From Pratylenchus scribneri (Eukaryota; Nematoda; Chromadorea; Rhabditida; Pratylenchidae): DNA of 64,000 nt. The translations under genes were made by a program, and so were the position numbers. Shown piece by piece: positions 21,301 through 29,576 of this stretch; the first letter of the stretch is position 1, and every line of letters begins with the position of its first letter. The DNA lies in the NCBI GenBank assembly GCA_030063045.1, contig JAQSEB010000004.1:1240001-1304000 (forward strand). The letters run 5' to 3'. The notes below the pieces were generated by a model that had not been told where the DNA came from, made no database searches, and saw only the letters and a program-made list of their open reading frames with translations.

Positions 21301-23834
21301 AAATTGCAATCAGTTCCGAGGCAGAGGCTCGCATTCCTGGCACATTTTTGGTGCAAGAGGATTGGGTGGCAAATCCACCAATGTTCTTCTATTTGATGCG
21401 CGAATTCATCAGCGATGACCAGGTAGATGATATAGGGTCGAAACATGATAATTGAATATGCCTTGGCCACTTTTGGACTTAATTAATACAGGGTGCGTAA
21501 AAAGTTCCCGGACACGGTTTTTTCGTTATAAAAATTTTTTGGATGAATAAAATTTTTTCATTTTTGGTATAATAATAAATTATTATGCCCTTTATTGGAA
21601 TTATTAAAAGATTTGGGAATTTGAAGACTCTCCTTTGGGAGGCGGACTTGAATACATGTCCTCCTCGGGGTACAAATGTCCGCGGCCCATTTTTACTCCA
21701 TTTTAATTTTTATCAATGTTTAAAATGAGAATTAAAATTTTTTAAATATATTTTCTAATATCTCAGATGTAGTGTCAAATAATACCGAAAGGGAAAATCG
21801 AAATAATAAAAATTAACCAAGTTAGCCTAGACGAACTTTTTGATACCAAAATGCAAAAATCGATGATTTGAAAAATCAAAATTTTCAAATTCTGAATTTC
21901 TTTGACCATTTGTGTTCTTTCTGCCTAAATATTACTCTTCTATCTATTTTTATGAAAAAGGCAAATTTTGAGACCAGCCATCGTATTTTGAGACTATTTT
22001 TGAAGGGGATTTTTAGGCCGATTTTTGGGTTTCCTCCAGTCCGCACGATTTTTTCAATATTTTTCAATGCCACTTTTTTATAATATGAGTGGAGTTCAAG
22101 ATTTTTAGCAATTTATGAAGCCAAGATGTTGATTTATTAATCCTGTAAATTTGATAAATTTTTATTTTCCCATTCTTGAGTTATGCCCTAAAGAATTTTT
22201 CATCAAAAAAGGGATTTTCAGGATTAAAATGAATGGACCTTTTTTTTAAAAATTATAAAATAATTTAGTTAATTATTAACATGCCTATCATAGTTGATAT
22301 AAGGGTAAAAAAGATTGGAGAATTTGATTTTAAAAAGAAAATTTTAAAATCTTGAATGTAAAAAGGTAAAATTTCATATTAAAAATCTGTCCGGGAACTT
22401 TTTACGCACCCTGTAGAGAAGTAACTAATTCGAGAATACGATATGCCATACACTGGCCCAGCCCTAAATGCCATCAAAGTGGCTTTGATACTTTTTTGAA
22501 AAATTAAAATAATTTTAAAATAATCAACTTTTCTCCAGAAAATTCGGATTGATTACAGTCAAAGACATAAAGTTTATTTAAATTTTCGATTTCATAAAAT
22601 TTAAAATGATTAAATTTTAGATAACATTTTTAAAGCTTTCTAATGAATGATATATAAATTTTTTATATTGGTTTATGCTTCATTGAGATATGGACAAAAA
22701 TCTTCAAGGGAAATTATTCTAAGAATTTAGAAAAAAAGGAATTAAAACAGGCGGAATTATTCTAAGTTCGCCAGGCGGAATTATTCTAAGTTCGTCAGGC
22801 GGAATTATTCTAAGTTCGTCAGGCGGAATTATTCTAAGTTCGCCAGGCGGAATTATTCTAAGTTCGTCAGGCAGAATTATTCTAAGTTCGCCAGGCGGAA
22901 TTATTCTAAGTTCGTCAGGCGGAATTATTCTAAGTTCGCCAGGCGGAATTATTCTAAGTTCGTCAGGCAGAATTATTCTAAGTTCGCCAGGCGGAATTAT
23001 TCTAAGTTCGCCAGGCGGAATTATTCTAATAAGTTCGCCAGGTGGAATTATTCTAAGTTCGGCAGGCGGAATTATTCTAATAAGTTCGCCAGGCGGAATT
23101 ATTCTAAGTTCGGCAGGCGGAATTATTCTAATAAGTTCGCCAGGCGGAATTATTCTAAGTTCGGCAGGCGGAATTATTCTAATAAGTTCGCCAGGCGGAA
23201 TTATTCTATGTTCGCCAGGCGGAATTAAAACAGGCGGAATTATTCTAATAAGTTCGCCAGGCGGAATTATTCTATGTTCGCCAGGCGGAATTAAAACAGG
23301 CGGAATTATTCTAAGTTCGCCAGGCGGAATTATTCTAAGTTCGCCAGGCGGAATTATTCTAAGTTCGCCAGGCGGAATTATTCTAAGTTCGCCAGGCGGA
23401 ATTATTCTAAGTTCGGCAGGCGGAATTATTCTAATAAGTTCGCCAGGCGGAATTATTCTATGTTCGCCAGGCGGAATTAAAACAGGCGGAATTATTCTAA
23501 GTTCGCCAGGCGGAATTAAAACAGGCGGAATTATTCTAAGTTCGCAGGCGGAATTAAAACTTATTCAAACAAACGGAATTAAATTCTTAGCTAAAAGGGC
23601 AGCAGAATTATTAGTATTAGTTCTCTAATCAATCCAAATCCTCTTATTCTCAATTGTCAATTCCTCATTAATCATAGATTGCCCAACAATTTGCGCCGGA
23701 TTTGCGTCGACTCTATCCCAGAATGAAGCAATTGTATCTTTGGCTCCGGAAGAGTCAAAAAGGCCCAAAGGAGGGCACATTCCGTTGGCATGACAGAAAT
23801 CAGACCACAAATTTGGAATTGAATCCGGTGTCGT
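18321..23834 (+). CDS. MOGS: Mannosyl-oligosaccharide glucosidase (glucosidase I, GH63), 3' part missing
   Basis: Type II ER membrane glucosidase that removes the terminal alpha-1,2 glucose from N-glycans. Exons, all in phase: 18321-18743 (cytosolic head, then TM 'FHLTLSLVLLFLSATLFLLL'), 19166-19203, 19253-19359, 19415-19449, 19500-19965, 20378-20502, 20552-20755, 21198-21422 and 23678-~23827. Family motifs are 'SSYRPQLYFGLKNRRPDSP', 'DGDFGLRTDFF', 'ALSNLLGGVGAWHGN', 'RTGFPRGFIWDEGFH', 'LDMMNVDGWIPRE', 'FLVQEDWVANPP' and 'LYLWLRKSQKGP...FRWHDR'. The last visible exon reaches 'LELNP' and a GTGTCG donor or an in-frame TGA at once; a candidate LTR starts at 23841. The remaining ~300 residues, including much of the catalytic (alpha/alpha)6 domain, are not found anywhere downstream. 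Introns contain X and Y foldbacks, a mariner-like copy and minisatellite 4. Confidence 0.9.
18795..19115. repeat. Foldback element, family X (copy 2)
   Basis: Same arms and centre as 13205-13545 ('TTTTAGTATCAAAATAAA', 'AGACTTTTGGCTATCCAAT' and 'TTTGATAGCCAAAAGTCTGC'). It lies in the first MOGS intron. Confidence 0.8.
20095..20300. repeat. Foldback element, family Y (copy 2)
   Basis: 'AAATGGTATATAATTTGG' and 'TTTAAACCTATTTTGGTT', then 'AATCAAATGATGCGTC' and 'GAGATCTATTGATTG', closely matching 12150-12370. It lies in a MOGS intron. Confidence 0.75.
20825..21125. repeat. Foldback element, family X (copy 3)
   Basis: Same layout as copies 1 and 2: 'TAACTCATCAAGGACTG', 'CAGACTTTTGGTTATCAAAT', centre 'TTTGGATTAGCTAAATTTT', complement 'TTTAATAGTCAAAAATCTGC'. 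It lies in the MOGS intron before the 'GFHNML' exon. Confidence 0.78.
21489..22413. mobile_element. Non-autonomous mariner/Tc1-like element, copy 2 (925 bp)
   Basis: Same CAGGGTGCG termini as copy 1, flanked by TA at 21487-21488 and 22414-22415. The main differences from copy 1 cluster around the matching position to 16700-16730. It is inserted in the last visible MOGS intron, in the same orientation as copy 1, about 5 kb away. It has no transposase frame. Confidence 0.92.
22430..23580 (-). repeat. Foldback arm plus 24-bp minisatellite array 4
   Basis: 22430-22715 is a diverged foldback unit ('GGCTTTGATACTTTTTTG' ... 'TTTAAAGCTTTCTAATG', 'CATTGAGATATGGAC'). 22740-23560 is the 24-bp minisatellite in the array 2 orientation, with a GTCAGG variant block (22790-22990), 27-bp 'TCTAATAAGTTCG' units in regular alternation with 24-bp units (23020-23190), and 'GGAATTAAAACAGGCGG' connectors toward the end. 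It lies in the last visible MOGS intron. Confidence 0.92.
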
Positions 23835-23840
23835 GACCGA

Positions 23841-24210
23841 TGTTCATTCAAAGATTGTTTGATGATGATTTGATGATTGACATTTTTACGTTTTTGGATT
23901 TTTACATTTAATTCACATTTATTAATTTTGTCCTTTCCATTTACATTTGATTTCCATCCCAATTCCCCAATTTTGCTTTATCATTGGCCTACACCAACGT
24001 CTTTTGTGCTCGTTTTTGGCCCCCAAAAGCTTTGTCATTGTAGTTTTATTTAATGTTTGGCTTGTTCCCCATTTCCATCCATTCCCACTGATCATTCGCA
24101 AAAAGTAAAGAATTTATATTCACAAATAAATTGCTTGGATAAAAATATAATTTATTGGACTCAGTAAAAAGAGTAATTTGGATCATTGTTGAGTCAATTG
24201 GGATTCAACA
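23841..24210 (+). mobile_element. Candidate 5' LTR of a BEL/Pao element
   Basis: Starts TGTTCATTC and ends GGATTCAACA, so it has TGTT/AACA termini. It is followed three bases later by a primer-binding-site-like sequence and then by gag-pol. Only one copy exists in the window because the 3' end of the element is missing, so the call rests on termini and position. Length (370 bp) is plausible for BEL/Pao. Confidence 0.6.
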
Positions 24211-24213
24211 AAG

Positions 24214-24227
24214 TGGTGCCACGACCA
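24214..24227 (+). other. Candidate retroelement primer-binding site
   Basis: TGGTGCCACGACCA directly downstream of the candidate LTR. TGG plus complement of a tRNA 3' end is the usual layout, and similar TGGTGCC-type sites are known in BEL/Pao elements. The matching tRNA was not checked. Confidence 0.55.
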
Positions 24228-24370
24228 ATTTGGAAAATTCGAGCCATTGGGGCATAAATTTTGGTTTGCCATTGGGGCAAAAAACTGGTTTGCCATTGGG
24301 GCAAAAATAATTGGTTTTGGTTTTTGGTCAAAAAAAAAAAAAATTAATTTGAATTCCCCTGACTAAGGGA

Positions 24371-24949
24371 AAACTGGCTTCAATCTTCAATCGAGTGGAA
24401 CGTGTCTCATCAAGAAGGCCGCAAACTGAACGATCGCCCGAAAACAGAAGACGAGACGATCGACCAGCTCATCGACGATCAACACCGGCACAGATTTTGA
24501 TCGAAAGAAGTCGGAGAATTGCGAATCGTCGGCCAAATAACAACAGAGAACGACGACAATCTCCGCAAATCCAACAACAAGCACCGCCACCTCAAATTCA
24601 ACCGGTCGTCATCCAAGTGCCCGTTCCCCAATTTCCACCGCATCAACCCTTTTGGCCCAGACCCCAATTGCAACCAAGGGTCTTCTGGAACGCAAATTTT
24701 CAGCAACGCCCACAGGCCATCCACCAAGTCTATCAACATCAGCAGCAGCAAAGTCGGCATCAGCGTCCGAATCAAAGGCAACGGAATTTTGATCGGCAAC
24801 GACCCAGCACTAGCCAACGACATCAACACAATCGACGAACTTTTGTGAGGCGTGGCTATGGCGGACGTCCTGCAAATCACCATCAAGTCACTCCGCGATC
24901 GGCTTCAAGGGCTCATTATGGACACCAACGAGATAGACTTTGTCATTGA
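24371..24949 (+). CDS. Possible leader frame of the retroelement (Arg/Gln/Pro-rich)
   Basis: Open frame with strongly biased composition (repeated R, Q, P, H and N), no ATG near its start, overlapping the beginning of the polyprotein by about 98 bp in a different frame. Basic, Gln/Pro-rich composition fits a nucleic-acid-binding gag leader reached by frameshift, but it could be a chance frame in a biased leader. No domain recognised. Confidence 0.3.
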   Translation, partial: KLASIFNRVERVSSRRPQTERSPENRRRDDRPAHRRSTPAQILIERSRRIANRRPNNNRERRQSPQIQQQAPPPQIQPVVIQVPVPQFPPHQPFWPRPQLQPRVFWNANFQQRPQAIHQVYQHQQQQSRHQRPNQRQRNFDRQRPSTSQRHQHNRRTFVRRGYGGRPANHHQVTPRSASRAHYGHQRDRLCH

Positions 24950-27900
24950 TGCAGGTGAAGGGGATAAAATTAAAAAGGCAAATGAATTGAAAGAAAAATG
25001 CATTGAACAAAGAGAAAAGATTAAAAATTCCCTAAAAGATTTGGATGAACAAAACACAAATTATGGCAAATTTTTGGCAAATTTAAAAGGGGAAATAAGG
25101 GAGGCGGAATTGGCAATTTACCGAGGACTCGCCACAGGCGATTCGGGATTTCTGACAGTTATGAATAAGGGCAGAGGAGTAATGGATGTTTTAAACAAAA
25201 ATGAACGATTTTTTGATAAAATAATTCCTGCCCAAAATGAAGTATTTGAAATGAGCCGAATGGCCTTTAGGGAGAATTTAAATGTGAAATTACCTGAAAT
25301 TAAACTCCCTGAATTTTCCGGCGACCTAAAAAGTTGGTCAAGTTTTTTCGAAGAATTTTCGGCCGCAGTTGACGATCAAGACATACCAGAAAAGCGGAAA
25401 ATGCAATACCTAAAAAGTGCCCTAAAGGGCGAGCCTTTGGAAATTGTCGAAGCATATCCGCTTGAGGCAAAAAACTATCAAACCGTTCTGAAGCTTTTGA
25501 AAAAACAATTTGGAGACACACAAAACATTAAAAACAGTTTGCATAGTGCTTTACGAAGATTGAAAAAAGCAAACAACTTTATGCCTGAAATCAAAAAAAC
25601 ACATCGGGAAATTCGGGCAATACTTAACCAATTGGAAAATGCGGGGGAAAACATTGAAAATGCCCAATTGATTTTTGAAGTGGAAAGCAAATACCCCCAA
25701 AATATCCTCCGAAAAATTTATGAAAGAAAGAAAGCCACCCCAGATTTGGGAACAAAAGGCATTTTGGAATTTTTAGACGATTATCTAAAATTAGAAGAGG
25801 ATATTTACAGAGTTCATCGCGAATTCGATTTTGGAAATGAAAAATATGAAAAGAAATATGGAAAATTTGAAAAATATGATAAATACAATGGTTTCAAAAA
25901 GGGCCATTGGAATGGCCCAAATAAGTATGAAAATAAAACAATGGCAAATATGCAAAAAAGAAATTGTAAATTTTGTGACGATGAACATTGGGAGGATAAA
26001 TGCCCCAAATATAAAACAAATGATGAAAGATTGGCCAAAGCAAAAGAACTAAAAATTTGTTTGAAATGTTTGGGAAAAGGCCACATTTCAAAAGAATGCA
26101 AAAAGAATGTTAAATGTTTCACATGCAAAAAAGATGGCCATAATTCAGCTTTTTGTCGTCAAAAAGCCAAAAAAGTGGCAGATGAAAAGAAAAATTATAA
26201 AGAGCACAATAAAATAAAGAATGAAAAAATGTGCATGGCCACAGAAATTAACGAGGAAAATGAGAATAAAAGTTTGGAAAATGTCCTAATGAACAATTTA
26301 ATTGGAAAAAAGAAAAAGGAAAAAGACATTACATTAATGCAGGTCACCGTGGCCCCAATCCGCAATCCATATGCAATGGAAGAGAAATCGGAAGCGGCAA
26401 TCTTTTTGGATTCTGGATGTGAAATCAGCCTCATATTAAATGTGCTCGCAAAGAAATTGGACCTTCACATTATTGGAGAAAAACAATTCCGCGGAAGCGG
26501 CCTTTTCAATAAAACAATTATTATTCATTCTCCAATTTATATTTTCCAAATTATGTCAAAAAATAATGAGGCGATAAATATTGTTGCAAGAGGTGTTGAA
26601 AAAAGACAAATGGTTGAACGATTAAAAATGGCAGACCCAAAAACATTCAGAGATTTTTTAAAAGATGATATAACCAGTGAAGAAAATATTTTGGAGATTA
26701 TGCCTGAAATTTTGATTGGGTCCGACTTTTATTCAGAAATTGTGGGATTGCCAAAAACAAAATCAGGCTTTTCAATTTTGGAAACAAAAATTGGAAAAAT
26801 TTTAACTGGGAGAAGCCACATTTGGAAAACAGAAACGGAACCAATTTTATGTCAAATGATTGAGCAGGAAAAATTTTGGGAAATTGAAGAATGTGGAATT
26901 AATGAGCCTAAACAATTAGAAAATGACATTTTTGCTCACAATCATTTTTTGAATACGGTCAAAAGAGATGCTGATGGACGATATGTTATTGAGTGGCCAA
27001 TCAAAAATCCACCGGAAAAAATTTCGAATAATTTTTGGATTTGCCTTAAAAGGCTTCAAGCTGTTTGGAATAAATTAAATAAAAATGGGCTTTTGGAAAA
27101 ATATTGTGCCCCATTTAATGAACAAATCGAAAAAGGAATAATTGAAAAATGCAATGACGATAATGGAATAATAATGTATACACCGCACCATGCCGTTATT
27201 AATGAAGAAAAAAAGAAGATTCGACCCGTCTTTGACTTCAGCTGCAAAACAGCAGAAGGGATTAGTGTCAATGATTTTATTTTGAGGGGTCGCGTCATGT
27301 TGGCTGACATTTGTGGAATGATTCTCCGTTTTCGAAATTTTCCCATCGCCATCTTTTGTGACGTAAAAAGTGCATTTCATCAAATAAAAGTAAAGGAGAA
27401 TCAAAGAAATTTGGCACGATTTTTATGGTTTAAAGACCCGAAAAAGCCCCCATCTTTGAACAATATTGAAGAAATGCGGTTCACATGTATGCCCTTCGGC
27501 ATCATAGCTGCACCATCACTGCTGGGTGAAGTGACGGATTATCATTTGGCAAATTACGGCACTGAATTTGCCGAAAAGTTGAGAAAAGGAATATATGCCG
27601 ATAATCCTGGATTTGGGGCGAAAAATACAATGGAAGCAATTGAAAAATGCTATGAAATTATTAAAATATTTGATGAGGCAAAAATGAAATTGCATGAATT
27701 TGTTAGTAATGATAAATCAGTAATGGAAAAATTTGGTGACAAAGAAAGAAAAAATTCAATAAAAATTCTCGGAATTGGTTGGGACATTGAAAAAGATGCC
27801 ATAATCATCGAAATAAAAGAAATAAAAAATGAAGTGAAATGGACAAAACGAAAAGTGGCAAAGGGTACAGCCAAAACTTTTGATCCGCCCGGATTGACGA

Positions 27901-29576
27901 TTCCAGCAAATTTGCCCAGAAAATTATTTTTTCAAAGCCTATGGAAAGAAAATAAATATGGCTGGGATGATCAAATTGAAGAAGCCTATTTGGAAGAATG
28001 GAAAAATATAATTGGTGATTCTGGAACATTTTTAATTAGAAGAAGGACAGTCAAAAATCCAGATGCCGAAATGGATTTACATATTTTTGTGGACGCGTCG
28101 GCCAAAGCATATGCATCAGTTGCATATATTGTGGAAAAAATAAATAAAGTGACAAATTCATCTATAGTCTATGCCAAAGGCAAATTGGCCCCTATCAAAT
28201 CAAAATTGACAATACCGCGGCTTGAATTGATGGCTGCTGTTTCTGGCTGCAAAATGCTCGAATTTATTAAAAAGGAAATTGATTTGAAAATTGGAAATTA
28301 TTATATATGGTCGGATTCAAAAGTGGTCTTGAGTTGGGTACTCATTTCCAATGTTGAGAAATTGCCAAAATTTGTGAAAAATAGAGTTCTGGAATTGAGA
28401 AAGGATATGAAAATAAAATGGAAATATGTGCCCACAGATGTGAACCCGGCTGATTTGGCAAGCCGTGGTTGCAGTTGTGCAGAATTAAAAGCCAATTTGA
28501 TTTGGTGGGAAGGGCCAAATTTCCTAAAATTTGATGAAAATGAATGGCCAAAAGCTCCAGAATTGATTAAAAATGAAAAAGAATGGGATAAAAAATTGGA
28601 AGAAATAAATATGGATATGTTGGTTAATGAAATTATTGACATAAAAATAAGAAATGAATGGCCAAAATTGGTAAATATTTCGGTGGCAACGTGCAAGGCA
28701 ATTAAAATTTTTGGCCAAAAAATTAAATTCGAAACGGAATTTATGATTGATCTTCAAAATATTAAAAATGCAATTGAAATTAGAAAATTGGCTGAAATTT
28801 TGCTAATAAGCCAAGATCAATATAAATATCCTCCAAGTGAAAAAGAAATGCAAAATTTATTTATGGAAAAATCAAAATATGGAATTTGGACATGCCCTGG
28901 ACGATTGGGAAATTCTGGACAAAAAGCACAAATTTTTATTTCATATGAATCGCCATTAGCTGAAATTATTTGTATTGAAGCGCATTTGCGCACTCTTCAC
29001 AGTGGTCTCAGGCAAAGTTTGACCGAATTGAGAAAAACATTTTGGATCCCAATGGGAAGAAAGAAGATGAAAATGACAATTAACAAATGTTTTTATTGCC
29101 GAAAGGCAAAATTGGAGCCAATCGCCTTCCCAAAAATGCCACATTTGCCAGCAGAAAGGACAAAGGTCTCAATTCCCTTCACAAATTGTGGAATGGATTA
29201 TGCCGGGCCATTGGAAGTGAGAAATTTTAAAGGCGAAATTATGAAAGTTTGGATCGAAATTTTCACATGTATGGCCACCCGATTCACGCATTTGGAATTA
29301 ATTCCGGATTTGACGGCAAAATCCTGCATCAATGCTTTGCGAAGATTCATTGCCGAGTATGGAAAACCAAAATATTTGATAAGCGATAATGGCACACAAT
29401 ATCGATTGACTTATAAAGTAGTTAATGAAATCGAAAGGAAAATGGAATTGGAAAAAATTAAATGGACATTTATTCCTTCGGTCTCGCCATGGTTCGGCGG
29501 ATTTTACGAAGCAATGGTTAAAATTATTTCCTTTTCTAATCTCTTCCCCAAGGGCCCTAGAGACCCTACACCTTAG
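24852..29576 (+). CDS. BEL/Pao retrotransposon gag-pol polyprotein, truncated in integrase
   Basis: One uninterrupted frame of 1574 codons. Approximate residue positions: gag with 'LPEIKLPEFSGDLKSW' (DUF1759 type) near 146; three CX2CX4HX4C zinc knuckles near 371, 401 and 420; aspartic protease 'FLDSGCEISLIL' near 518; reverse transcriptase with 'IRPVFDFSCK' near 789, 'FCDVKSAFHQIKV', 'MPFGIIAAPS' and 'YADNPGFGA' near 914 (second Asp of the usual YxDD box is Asn); RNase H 'IFVDASAKAYA' near 1078 and 'WSDSKVVLSWV'; integrase HHCC 'HLRTLHSGLRQS...CFYCRK'; and integrase core with 'GMDYAGP' near 1444, 'LISDNGTQ' near 1509 and the catalytic Glu in 'GGFYEAMVK' near 1549. The next ~20 codons and the stop come from the adjoining tandem repeat, so the native C-terminus and 3' LTR are lost. 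No envelope frame. Confidence 0.95.
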   Translation: MAMADVLQITIKSLRDRLQGLIMDTNEIDFVIDAGEGDKIKKANELKEKCIEQREKIKNSLKDLDEQNTNYGKFLANLKGEIREAELAIYRGLATGDSGFLTVMNKGRGVMDVLNKNERFFDKIIPAQNEVFEMSRMAFRENLNVKLPEIKLPEFSGDLKSWSSFFEEFSAAVDDQDIPEKRKMQYLKSALKGEPLEIVEAYPLEAKNYQTVLKLLKKQFGDTQNIKNSLHSALRRLKKANNFMPEIKKTHREIRAILNQLENAGENIENAQLIFEVESKYPQNILRKIYERKKATPDLGTKGILEFLDDYLKLEEDIYRVHREFDFGNEKYEKKYGKFEKYDKYNGFKKGHWNGPNKYENKTMANMQKRNCKFCDDEHWEDKCPKYKTNDERLAKAKELKICLKCLGKGHISKECKKNVKCFTCKKDGHNSAFCRQKAKKVADEKKNYKEHNKIKNEKMCMATEINEENENKSLENVLMNNLIGKKKKEKDITLMQVTVAPIRNPYAMEEKSEAAIFLDSGCEISLILNVLAKKLDLHIIGEKQFRGSGLFNKTIIIHSPIYIFQIMSKNNEAINIVARGVEKRQMVERLKMADPKTFRDFLKDDITSEENILEIMPEILIGSDFYSEIVGLPKTKSGFSILETKIGKILTGRSHIWKTETEPILCQMIEQEKFWEIEECGINEPKQLENDIFAHNHFLNTVKRDADGRYVIEWPIKNPPEKISNNFWICLKRLQAVWNKLNKNGLLEKYCAPFNEQIEKGIIEKCNDDNGIIMYTPHHAVINEEKKKIRPVFDFSCKTAEGISVNDFILRGRVMLADICGMILRFRNFPIAIFCDVKSAFHQIKVKENQRNLARFLWFKDPKKPPSLNNIEEMRFTCMPFGIIAAPSLLGEVTDYHLANYGTEFAEKLRKGIYADNPGFGAKNTMEAIEKCYEIIKIFDEAKMKLHEFVSNDKSVMEKFGDKERKNSIKILGIGWDIEKDAIIIEIKEIKNEVKWTKRKVAKGTAKTFDPPGLTIPANLPRKLFFQSLWKENKYGWDDQIEEAYLEEWKNIIGDSGTFLIRRRTVKNPDAEMDLHIFVDASAKAYASVAYIVEKINKVTNSSIVYAKGKLAPIKSKLTIPRLELMAAVSGCKMLEFIKKEIDLKIGNYYIWSDSKVVLSWVLISNVEKLPKFVKNRVLELRKDMKIKWKYVPTDVNPADLASRGCSCAELKANLIWWEGPNFLKFDENEWPKAPELIKNEKEWDKKLEEINMDMLVNEIIDIKIRNEWPKLVNISVATCKAIKIFGQKIKFETEFMIDLQNIKNAIEIRKLAEILLISQDQYKYPPSEKEMQNLFMEKSKYGIWTCPGRLGNSGQKAQIFISYESPLAEIICIEAHLRTLHSGLRQSLTELRKTFWIPMGRKKMKMTINKCFYCRKAKLEPIAFPKMPHLPAERTKVSIPFTNCGMDYAGPLEVRNFKGEIMKVWIEIFTCMATRFTHLELIPDLTAKSCINALRRFIAEYGKPKYLISDNGTQYRLTYKVVNEIERKMELEKIKWTFIPSVSPWFGGFYEAMVKIISFSNLFPKGPRDPTP

